Assembly: GCF_030766825.1 (NCBI RefSeq)
Contig: NZ_JASFDV010000060.1
Span: 1-44,982, forward strand
Direction: 5' to 3'
Origin: Nocardiopsis sp. CC223A
Lineage (GTDB): Bacteria > Actinomycetota > Actinomycetes > Streptosporangiales > Streptosporangiaceae
Length of the DNA: 44,982 nucleotides
Part shown: one piece after another, positions 22,192-29,286 of the stretch
Position numbering within the stretch: position 1 is the first letter of the stretch
Layout: every line of letters begins with the position of its first letter
Position numbers and translations under genes: made by a program
The notes under the pieces: model-generated
What the model was told of the DNA's origin: nothing
What the model saw: only the letters and a program-made list of their open reading frames with translations
The model's database searches: none

Positions 22192-24177
22192 TCAGTACGA
22201 CAGGTCGAGCCCGAGCAGCCCGAAGGTGACGGCGAACCACTGGACGGCGAGCAGCGCCGCCAGGACCAGTGCGCCCGCCGTGTACCGCTTCCACCCGGCG
22301 CGCCGCCGCACGTCCCCGACCACGGCCCAGGCCGCGGGCAGGATCGCCGCGCACCCCAGCAGCTGGAGCCCCTGGATCCCGCGCAGGACGGCCTCGGGGA
22401 CCTCCTGCAATCCCATGACCGCGACGATCACCATGCCCCAGCCGGCCAGGGCCGCGACCGCGCAGGCCACGCCGATCCGGGTGAGCACCCGGGCGGTGCG
22501 CCCGGCCCGGTCGCGGGCGGGCCGGGACAGCAGGCGGCGCGCCACGGCTCCGACGGGCCAGGACAGCACCGCGACGACCAGGACCACCGCGGCGGACAGC
22601 AGGACCGGCAGGGCCGCGGACGTCGCGGGATCGGCGCGCAGCAAAGTGAACGCGGAGGCGAAGCCGATGGCCTCCACCCGGTCCCCCTCCACCCTCATGG
22701 TGAGGATCCGCTGCCCGCCGACCTCGCGCCACACCCACGGCTCGACCTCCTCGTAGACCGTGGGGGTCAGGGTCTCCGGTCCCGGGGTGACCAGGATCGT
22801 GCCGTCCTCGCGGGCGATCACAGCGGTCGCGGACAGAGCCCCGGCGACGGACAGGAAGGTGCTGTGCATCGTCCGCGAGGGCGTGTAGGAGCCCTCCGCC
22901 ATGCGCGCGTGCTCCACGGCCGTGTCCGTGCCCGCGGCGGCCGGGGGCTCACCGGGCAGGTAGCGGTCGACGAACCCGCTGACGACGGCCTCGCGCAGGG
23001 CCATGCTGTCGGTGGCCCCGTCACCGCCGCCGTTGAGGGACACGAAGATCCCGGTCCCGTGCTCGGGCTGGATCGACAGGCGCGAGTGGAAGAAGAGCGT
23101 GTCGCCGCCGTGTCCGAGGACCCGGTGGCCGTTGCGGTCCTCCTCGAAGAAGCCGAGGGTCATCCGCGGCCCCTCGGCGAGGGCCCCCAGGGACGCGGAG
23201 TCCAGGGCGGGGGAGTGCATGAGTTCGAGGGTCTCCGGCGCGAGGGGTGCCGCCTCCGGGTCGGTCTCGCCCAGGTGGGCGAGCATGAACCGGGCCATGT
23301 CGGGGGCCGAGGCGGTCAGCGCCCCCGCGGGGGAGCCCTCGATGATCTCGAAGAACCCGGTCCCGGAATCGGCGTTCATGTACCCCTGGGAGAGCCGTCC
23401 GCTCAGCTCGTCGGGGAGCGGCTGGGAGAAGGTGGAGGAGTCCATGCCCAGGGGTTCGAGGACGGTGGCGTCCACGTACTCGTCGAAGGGGACCCCGGAC
23501 TCCAGCTGGACGATGTACCCGGCCAGGGCCATGCCGTAGTTGGAGTAGGCCGGGACCGTGCCGGGCGGGTAGACCTGCTCCGGCGGGTCCTCGACCAGGG
23601 TGGAGCGCAGGTCGAACCCGTCGCCCTCGGCCTTGATCAGCCCCCGGGCGCGCTCCTCGAACCCGGGGGTGTGGGTCAGCAGGTGCCGCAGGGTGACCGG
23701 CTCGTCGAACGCGGTGGGGAGCGTGAAGTCCAGGTACTCGTTCACGTCGGTGTCCAGGTTCAGGCGGCCCTCCTCGACCAGCCGCATCACGGCCGTCGCG
23801 GTGAAGAGCTTGGACACCGAGCCCACCCGGAACAGCGTCTCCTCGGGGTCGACCGGCACCGGCTCGCCCCCGTCGGCACCGGTGTCGGCGTACCCGTAGC
23901 CGCGGCTGGTGAGGATCTCGCCGTCGTGGACGACGGACACGACGGCGCCGGGGATGCCGGTGTCGTCGAGGGCGGCGGGGAGCAGGCCGTCGAGCCAGGC
24001 GTCGACGTCCTGCGCGGTGAGTTCGGCGGCCGCGGGGACCGGGGTCGCGGGGGCGGGCGGGGCGGTCGCCGCGGGGGCGGCGCACCCCACGGCGAGTAGG
24101 GCGACGGTGCCCGCGGCGGCGGCCGCGGCGGCGAGAGGGCGTCGGCGCGGCGGTGCGGTGGTCTGTTCGGGGATCAC
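22192..24177 (-). CDS. Serine hydrolase (beta-lactamase/PBP-like) with C-terminal membrane helices
   Basis: This 661-residue protein has an N-terminal signal with a plausible lipid-attachment Cys32 (LLAVGC) and a class C beta-lactamase-like serine hydrolase domain (about residues 60-430). A C-terminal membrane part follows with four helices (LPVLLSAAVVLVVAVLSWPVG onward). Catalytic motifs are intact: SxxK as Ser120-Val-Ser-Lys123, YSN at 211-213, and HGG at 356-358. Similar proteins act as D-alanyl-D-alanine carboxypeptidases or esterases at the outer membrane face. It sits just upstream of the NarL-type two-component genes on the same strand. GTG at 24177 with GGGAGGGG is the preferred start. 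Confidence 0.88.
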   Translation of the reverse strand: MIPEQTTAPPRRRPLAAAAAAAGTVALLAVGCAAPAATAPPAPATPVPAAAELTAQDVDAWLDGLLPAALDDTGIPGAVVSVVHDGEILTSRGYGYADTGADGGEPVPVDPEETLFRVGSVSKLFTATAVMRLVEEGRLNLDTDVNEYLDFTLPTAFDEPVTLRHLLTHTPGFEERARGLIKAEGDGFDLRSTLVEDPPEQVYPPGTVPAYSNYGMALAGYIVQLESGVPFDEYVDATVLEPLGMDSSTFSQPLPDELSGRLSQGYMNADSGTGFFEIIEGSPAGALTASAPDMARFMLAHLGETDPEAAPLAPETLELMHSPALDSASLGALAEGPRMTLGFFEEDRNGHRVLGHGGDTLFFHSRLSIQPEHGTGIFVSLNGGGDGATDSMALREAVVSGFVDRYLPGEPPAAAGTDTAVEHARMAEGSYTPSRTMHSTFLSVAGALSATAVIAREDGTILVTPGPETLTPTVYEEVEPWVWREVGGQRILTMRVEGDRVEAIGFASAFTLLRADPATSAALPVLLSAAVVLVVAVLSWPVGAVARRLLSRPARDRAGRTARVLTRIGVACAVAALAGWGMVIVAVMGLQEVPEAVLRGIQGLQLLGCAAILPAAWAVVGDVRRRAGWKRYTAGALVLAALLAVQWFAVTFGLLGLDLSY

Positions 24178-24449
24178 GGTCCCCTCCCTTCCGGTGGTGT
24201 GATCCCAGCGTCGCGGAACCCGCACCCCCGGCACATCGGGCGCGGATCGGCATCACGGTTGCGACTTTGGTAGGAGGCGGCTCCGCCGCAGGGCCCGGGA
24301 GGCTCCGGACCCTCCCGGGCCCCGGACCCTCGGGGGCCTCCGGGTCGACATACCGACGGGCCGACATGGCGACCGACCGACATGGCGGTGGGCCGACACA
24401 CCGACGGTGCACGGAGAGGCACCGAGCCCCGCCCCCGGCGAGCCCGGGC
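24178..24449. other. GC-rich upstream stretch with short CCGACATGGCG repeats
   Basis: The stretch 24340-24420 contains imperfect short repeats of the form CCGACATGGCG/CCGACACACCGACG. No coding frame is convincing. It leads directly into the 111-bp tandem duplication. Confidence 0.3.
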
Positions 24450-24671
24450 GGCACACCCGGGAAACCTCGAACGACATGTCGACACGACGGTACGACGACA
24501 AAGCCGACCACCCACCGGCAGCACAGGGCAGCAGCCCCACCCCCGCAGACCCCGCCCCCCGGCACACCCGGGAAACCTCGAACGACATGTCGACACGACG
24601 GTACGACGACAAAGCCGACCACCCACCGGCAGAACAGGACGGCAGCCCCACCCCCGCGGACCCCGCCGCCT
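24450..24671. repeat. Tandem duplication of a 111-bp unit
   Basis: Two adjacent copies, 24450-24560 and 24561-24671, match with no mismatch over their first 72 bases and at about 95% overall (my hand alignment, no gaps). Each unit contains the palindromic core ACATGTCGACA. The unit length is a multiple of three, so the 37-codon unit repeats in frame on both strands, but codon use and lack of a ribosome site make a peptide doubtful. It lies between two minus-strand genes. Confidence 0.85.
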
Positions 24672-24730
24672 CAGCGGACCGGACAGGCCGCGGGCCTCGA
24701 CCCACCACCACCGGAGGTACGCGGCTCACC

Positions 24731-27064
24731 TCACCGGACGAGGTCCTTGAGGTAGGCGGCGGTGCGGCTCCCGGGCACGGCGGCCACCTCGGCGGGGGTC
24801 CCGGCGGCGACCACCCGGCCGCCCTCGTCACCGCCGCCCGGCCCCAGGTCGATGACGTGGTCGGCGGCGGCGACGATCCGCATCTCGTGCTCGGCGGCGA
24901 CCACGGTCGCACCCGCGTCGACGAGGTCGCGCAACCGCTCCATGAGCACGTCGGCGTCGTGCGGGTGCAGCCCGGTGGTGGGCTCGTCCAGCAGGTAGAC
25001 GGTGTCGGCGACGGTGCGGCGCTGGAGTTCGGTGGCGAGTTTGATCCGCTGGGCCTCCCCGCCGGACAGTTCGGTGGCGGGCTGCCCCAGCCGCAGGTAG
25101 CCCAGGCCGACCGCGCTCAGGGTGTCCAGCGAGCGCGCCACGGCCGGCGCTTCGGCGAAGAACTCCAGTGCTTCGTCCACCGACAGGTCCAGGACCTCGG
25201 CGACGGTGAGCCCCCGGTAGGCCACCCGCAGGGTGTCGGGGTTGTAACGGGCGCCCCCGCAGGTGGGGCAGGGGGCGTAGGTGCTGGGCAGGAACAGCAG
25301 CTCCACGGACACGAACCCCTCACCCTCGCAGGTGGGGCAGCGCCCCTCGGGCACGTTGAAGGAGAACCGGCCGGGTCCGTACCCGAACCCCTTGGCCTCG
25401 TCGGTGGCGGCGAACAGCCTGCGGACCGTGTCGAACAGCCCCGTGTAGGTGGCCGGGTTGGAGCGGGGGGTGCGGCCGATGGGCTTCTGGTCCACCCACA
25501 CCGCCCGGCCGCGGGCGGCGGCGCGCTCCTCGATCGCGCCGAGCAGGGTGGACTTGCCCGAACCGGACACCCCGGTGACGGCGGTGAACACGCCCAGCGG
25601 CACGTCGACGTCCAGTCCGCGCAGGTTGTTGCGGTCGGCCCCGCGCACCTCCAGGGTCCCGGAGGGGGCGCGGCCCACCCGTTCGGGGGCGGGCGATCCG
25701 AAGAGGTAGCGGCGGGTGACCGACTCCCCGACCTCGGCGAGCCCGGCCACCGGGCCGCTGTAGAGCACCCGGCCCCCGTTGCCGCCGGCTCCGGGCCCCA
25801 CGTCCACGACCCAGTCGGCACCGCGCACGATGTCCATGTCGTGTTCCACGAAGCACACGGTGTTGCCGCCGTCGCGCAGCCGCCGCAGGATGCCCGACAG
25901 GGCCTCGCAGTCCGCCGGGTGCAGCCCGGCCGACGGCTCGTCCAGCACGTACACCACCCCGAACAGGGCGGTGCGCACCTGGGTGGCCAGCCGGATGCGC
26001 TGGAGTTCGCCGGTGGAGAGGGTGGGCGCGGGGCGGGCGGTGCTCAGGTATCCCAGGCCCAGCTCCACCAGCACCTCGACGCGGGCGGTGATGTCCTGGA
26101 CGAGGGTGCCCGCGGGTCCGGGGTCGTCGTGCCAGGCCGCGAGCAGACCGGCGAGCGCGGACAGCGGCATCCGGGCCAGTTCGTCGATGCTCCGGTCCGC
26201 GAAGGTCACGCGCAGCGCCGCCCGGTTGAGCCGCCGCCCGTCGCATTCGCGGCAGACCCGCTCGTCCATGAACGACCGGGCCCGTTCCTTGCGGGCCTCG
26301 CTGGCCGAGGACGCGTACGCCTTGAGGACCAGCCGCCGGGCACTGCTGTAGGTGCCCTGGTAGGGGCGCTGCACCCGGCCCGCCTCCCGGACGGGGTGCA
26401 CGGTGACCACCGGCTGCTCGTCGGTGAACAGGATCCACTCGCGGTCCTCGCGCGGGAGTTCGCGCCAGGGGCGGTGGACGTCGTACCCGAGGGTGTCGAG
26501 GATGTCGCGCAGGTTCTTGCCCTGCCACGCGCCGGGCCAGGAGGCGACGGCGCCGTCGGCGATGCTCAGCGACGGGTCGGGGACCAGCGATTCCTCGGTG
26601 ACCTCGTACTCCACGCCCTCCCCGTGACAGACCGGGCAGGCGCCGACCGCGGTGTTGGGGGAGAAGGAGTCCGAATCCAGGTGCTCGGCCCCGGGCGGGT
26701 AGGTCCCGGCCCGGGAGAAGAGCATGCGCAGCGAGTTGGAGACCGCCGTCAGGGTGCCCACCGTGGACCGCCCCGAAGGGGCCGAGCGGGCCTGGGCCAG
26801 AGCGACCGCGGGCGGCAGGCCGGTGATGGCGTCGACGTCCGGGGCGGGCAGCTGCTGGAGCAGGCGGCGCGCGTACGGGGCGACCGACTCCAGGTAGCGG
26901 TGCTGGGCCTCGGCGTACAGGGTGCCGAACGCGATCGAGGACTTGCCGGACCCGGACACCCCGGCGAACGCGACGAGCGCGTCGCGGGGCAGGGACACGT
27001 CCACGGCGCGCAGGTTGTGCACCCGCGCGCCGCGGACCCGGATGTGGGCGTCGGTGTTCTCCAT
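24731..27064 (-). CDS. UvrA-like ABC ATPase (excinuclease paralogue)
   Basis: This 777-residue protein has the UvrA double-ABC layout. The first Walker A is GVSGSGKS at residues 35-42 and the second, GVSGSGKSTLLGAI, begins the second half. Signature sequences are LSTGELQRIRLATQ and LSGGEAQRIKLATEL, with Walker B YLLDEPTTGLHP. Zinc-binding cysteine clusters include CPVCHGEG, CRECDG, CPTCEGEG and CPTCGG. At 777 residues it is shorter than housekeeping UvrA (about 950), as expected for class II or drug-resistance type UvrA paralogues that lack the UvrB-interaction insertion. It may protect against DNA-binding drugs or oxidative damage; this is inference. The ATG at 27062-27064 is probably leaderless, following TAATCC by seven bases. 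Confidence 0.9.
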   Translation of the reverse strand: MENTDAHIRVRGARVHNLRAVDVSLPRDALVAFAGVSGSGKSSIAFGTLYAEAQHRYLESVAPYARRLLQQLPAPDVDAITGLPPAVALAQARSAPSGRSTVGTLTAVSNSLRMLFSRAGTYPPGAEHLDSDSFSPNTAVGACPVCHGEGVEYEVTEESLVPDPSLSIADGAVASWPGAWQGKNLRDILDTLGYDVHRPWRELPREDREWILFTDEQPVVTVHPVREAGRVQRPYQGTYSSARRLVLKAYASSASEARKERARSFMDERVCRECDGRRLNRAALRVTFADRSIDELARMPLSALAGLLAAWHDDPGPAGTLVQDITARVEVLVELGLGYLSTARPAPTLSTGELQRIRLATQVRTALFGVVYVLDEPSAGLHPADCEALSGILRRLRDGGNTVCFVEHDMDIVRGADWVVDVGPGAGGNGGRVLYSGPVAGLAEVGESVTRRYLFGSPAPERVGRAPSGTLEVRGADRNNLRGLDVDVPLGVFTAVTGVSGSGKSTLLGAIEERAAARGRAVWVDQKPIGRTPRSNPATYTGLFDTVRRLFAATDEAKGFGYGPGRFSFNVPEGRCPTCEGEGFVSVELLFLPSTYAPCPTCGGARYNPDTLRVAYRGLTVAEVLDLSVDEALEFFAEAPAVARSLDTLSAVGLGYLRLGQPATELSGGEAQRIKLATELQRRTVADTVYLLDEPTTGLHPHDADVLMERLRDLVDAGATVVAAEHEMRIVAAADHVIDLGPGGGDEGGRVVAAGTPAEVAAVPGSRTAAYLKDLVR

Positions 27065-27248
27065 GCTCCGAGGATTACCCGACGCGGGACCGTGCCCGGC
27101 CCGCGGCCCGCCCGGAGACGGCGGACCCGGACGGGCCGCGGGAGGGGGAGGGCGCCGTGTCAGGATGCCGCCCCTCCCGCGGCCCCGGCCCCGGTCCTGG
27201 CCTCCGGCGCCGCCCCGCCCCCGGCCGGGGCGGCGCCGGAGGAGGAGG

Positions 27249-27545
27249 TCAGCCGGTGTAGTTGGGGTCCTCGGGGATGGGCATGGCCGGGTCGGCACCG
27301 GACGGGTCGTCCGGCGCCGGGGAGGGAACGTCCGGGTCGGGGTTGGTGCCGTCGCTCGGCACCGCGGAGGGAACGTCCGGATCGGGGTTGGTGCCGTCGC
27401 CCGGGGCCGTGGCCTCGGGGCTGGGAGTCGGGGTGGCGACGCTCTCCGAGTCGGCCGGGGCGTCGTCCGACGCGAGGGCCGGGGCCGTTCCGAAGAAGGC
27501 CGCCGCCATGGCGGCGATGATGAGCACTCGGGATTTCACTCGCAT
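27249..27545 (-). CDS. Small secreted Pro/Asp-rich protein with a 15-residue tandem repeat
   Basis: This 98-residue protein has a clear signal peptide (MRVKSRVLIIAAMAAAFFG to ALA before SDD). The mature part is disordered-looking and contains two tandem copies of the unit DGTNPDPDVPSA(V/P)PS/D. The tail GADPAMPIPEDPNYTG is also acidic and proline-rich. I do not recognise a family. The ATG at 27543-27545 has GAGG seven bases upstream. It follows the L,D-transpeptidase gene by 50 bases and is probably its operon partner, suggesting a role at the cell wall, but this is inference only. Confidence 0.78.
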   Translation of the reverse strand: MRVKSRVLIIAAMAAAFFGTAPALASDDAPADSESVATPTPSPEATAPGDGTNPDPDVPSAVPSDGTNPDPDVPSPAPDDPSGADPAMPIPEDPNYTG

Positions 27546-27595
27546 GGTCGACCTCTTGTCGTGTCGTCGTTCTCGGGAATCCGCTCGGTGAGCGG

Positions 27596-28360
27596 TCATT
27601 CGGTGATCTCGACCGGGGTGCCCAGCGGCAGGCGTTCGGCCATCCAGGAGATGTCGTCGTTGGACACCCGGATACAGCCGTGGCTGACCTCGCCGCCCAG
27701 GCCCGAGTTGTCGTTGGTGCCGTGCACCGCGAGCTGTCCGGGCCCGCCCGCGAAGGTCTCCAGGGTGTCGGAGTGCCCGCTGAGGCCGAAGGCGTAGACG
27801 CCGTAGTCCCCCTCGGGGTCCGAGGGTTGGAGCAGCTCGGTGAAGTAGTACTCACCGGGCGGCGTCGGTGTCTCGGCCGTACCGATGCCGATCGGGCCGG
27901 TCCGCAGCTCCTCCCCGCCTTCGACGACGGTGAAGGAGAACTCCGACATGTCGATCTCCACGCGGAACGCGGTGACGGTGAGTTCGACGTCGTCGGCCTC
28001 GATCCAGCCGGTGGACCCGTTGGGCCGCACCGGCAGCAGCACCTCCAGCCAGTCGCCCCGGACCTGCCGGACGAGGAAGGTGCGGTCGGCGCCGAAGTCG
28101 TTCGGACTGGCGAGGGTGTGCACCACCTCGCCGCCGTCCGGCTCGGAGCGGACCTCGACCTCGTCGCCGACGGCCGTGGCGATGTGGGCGCCCTCGGATG
28201 CCGCGGCCTCTCCTGCCCCTCCAGCCCCTCCTACCTCTCCAGAGGGTTCCTCCGGGGCTCCGGAGGAGGACGAGCAGGCGGTGGCCGCGGTCAGGACCGC
28301 GATCGCGGCCAGTGCGGGCAGCGTCCCGGCGGTTCCGCGGGGCATCAGGGATCGGCGCAT
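27596..28360 (-). CDS. L,D-transpeptidase lipoprotein (YkuD domain)
   Basis: This 254-residue protein is exported and probably lipid-anchored: the signal ends at a lipobox-like TAC with Cys29, followed by a serine/glycine linker. An SH3-like N-terminal segment (about residues 60-125, AVGDEVEVRSEPDGGEVVHT) precedes the YkuD catalytic domain (from 131). That domain carries the active site HGTN with His213 and SHGCIRV with His227, Cys229 and Arg231. These enzymes form 3-3 cross-links or attach ligands to meso-diaminopimelate peptides of peptidoglycan. The ATG at 28360 is preferred; an ATG at 28345 would shorten the signal. It is divergent from the two-component genes downstream of 28588. Confidence 0.92.
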   Translation of the reverse strand: MRRSLMPRGTAGTLPALAAIAVLTAATACSSSSGAPEEPSGEVGGAGGAGEAAASEGAHIATAVGDEVEVRSEPDGGEVVHTLASPNDFGADRTFLVRQVRGDWLEVLLPVRPNGSTGWIEADDVELTVTAFRVEIDMSEFSFTVVEGGEELRTGPIGIGTAETPTPPGEYYFTELLQPSDPEGDYGVYAFGLSGHSDTLETFAGGPGQLAVHGTNDNSGLGGEVSHGCIRVSNDDISWMAERLPLGTPVEITE

Positions 28361-28587
28361 GGGGGTCCATCCGGTCGAGGAGTCCGGCGGGGCTCTCCGC
28401 ACCGGACGCCATGAAGAGTGGACGAGGAATGTGAAGAACCCGTGTGGCCGCCGTGTGCGTCCCGTGTTCCGACCTGGGGCGACCCGTTCCGGCCCCCGGT
28501 AGGCCCCGGCGGGCCGCCGGGCGGCGCCCGTACGATCGTCGGTGGCGGGGGCCCGTCGCCCCCGGTCGGCGAACGGAGGTCCTCCAC
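28361..28587. promoter_or_regulatory. Divergent promoter gap between L,D-transpeptidase and two-component genes
   Basis: This 227-bp gap carries divergent promoters for the cell-wall enzyme and an OmpR-type response regulator. I see no convincing hexamers or dyads beyond the GGAGG ribosome site at 28575-28579. Confidence 0.3.
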
Positions 28588-29286
28588 GTGTGCGCGCATG
28601 TCCTGGTGGCCGAGGACGATGTGAACCAGGCAGAGCTGATCCGGCGTTATCTGGAGCACGAGGGCCATACGGTCCGTGTGGTCCACAACGGGCGCGCCGT
28701 GCTGGAGGAGCACCACCGCGACCGCCCCGACCTGGTCGTGATGGACGTGATGATGCCGGTGATGAGCGGGCTGGAGGCGTGCCGGGTGCTGCGCGCCGAG
28801 TCCGACGTGGCGGTGCTGCTGCTCACCGCGCGCTCCACCGAGGAGGACCTGCTGACCGGGCTGGACCTGGGCGCCGACGACTACGTCACCAAGCCCTACA
28901 GCCCGCGCGAGCTGATGGCGCGGGTGCGCACGCTGCTGCGGCGTTCGCGCACCCCGGTCCGGGACGAGGAGCGGGTGCTGAACGCCGGCCCGATCAGCGT
29001 GGACCCGGCCCGGCACGCGGTGCGGGTGGACGGGGCGCCGGTGGAGTGCACCCCCGTGGAGTTCCAGTTGCTGCGGGCGCTGGCCGCCAGGCCGGGCCTG
29101 GTGCTGAGCCGGGCCCAGCTGCTGGAGCTCATCCACGGGATCAGCGGTTACATCACCGAGCGCACCATCGACGTGCACGTGAAGAACCTGCGCCGCAAGA
29201 TCGAGCCCGATCCGCGGCGGCCGGTCCGGCTGGTCACCGTCTACGGGATCGGCTACAAGTTGGTGGGGCCCGACCGTGGCCGCTGA
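28588..29286 (+). CDS. OmpR/PhoB-type response regulator
   Basis: This 232-residue protein has a receiver domain (HVLVAEDDVNQAELI, phospho-acceptor Asp53 in VVMDVMMP, LTARSTEEDLLTG, KPYSPREL) and an OmpR winged helix. The wing part includes LVLSRAQLLELIHG, RTIDVHVKNLRRKIEPDP and VYGIGYKL. The GTG at 28588 has GGAGG eight bases upstream, and family similarity starts there; longer readings upstream are not supported. It overlaps the histidine kinase start by 11 bases. The neighbouring divergent L,D-transpeptidase suggests a cell-envelope stress system, but this is inferred from position. Confidence 0.93.
   Translation: MCAHVLVAEDDVNQAELIRRYLEHEGHTVRVVHNGRAVLEEHHRDRPDLVVMDVMMPVMSGLEACRVLRAESDVAVLLLTARSTEEDLLTGLDLGADDYVTKPYSPRELMARVRTLLRRSRTPVRDEERVLNAGPISVDPARHAVRVDGAPVECTPVEFQLLRALAARPGLVLSRAQLLELIHGISGYITERTIDVHVKNLRRKIEPDPRRPVRLVTVYGIGYKLVGPDRGR

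Noticed and set aside
24450..24671. CRISPR array
   Set aside because: Only two directly adjacent 111-bp copies exist, with no short repeats separated by unique spacers and no cas genes.
24407..24760. A repeated 37-residue peptide encoded by the tandem duplication
   Set aside because: The frame is kept only because 111 is divisible by three. Neither strand has a ribosome site or typical third-position bias, and the frame runs on into the antisense of the UvrA-like gene.
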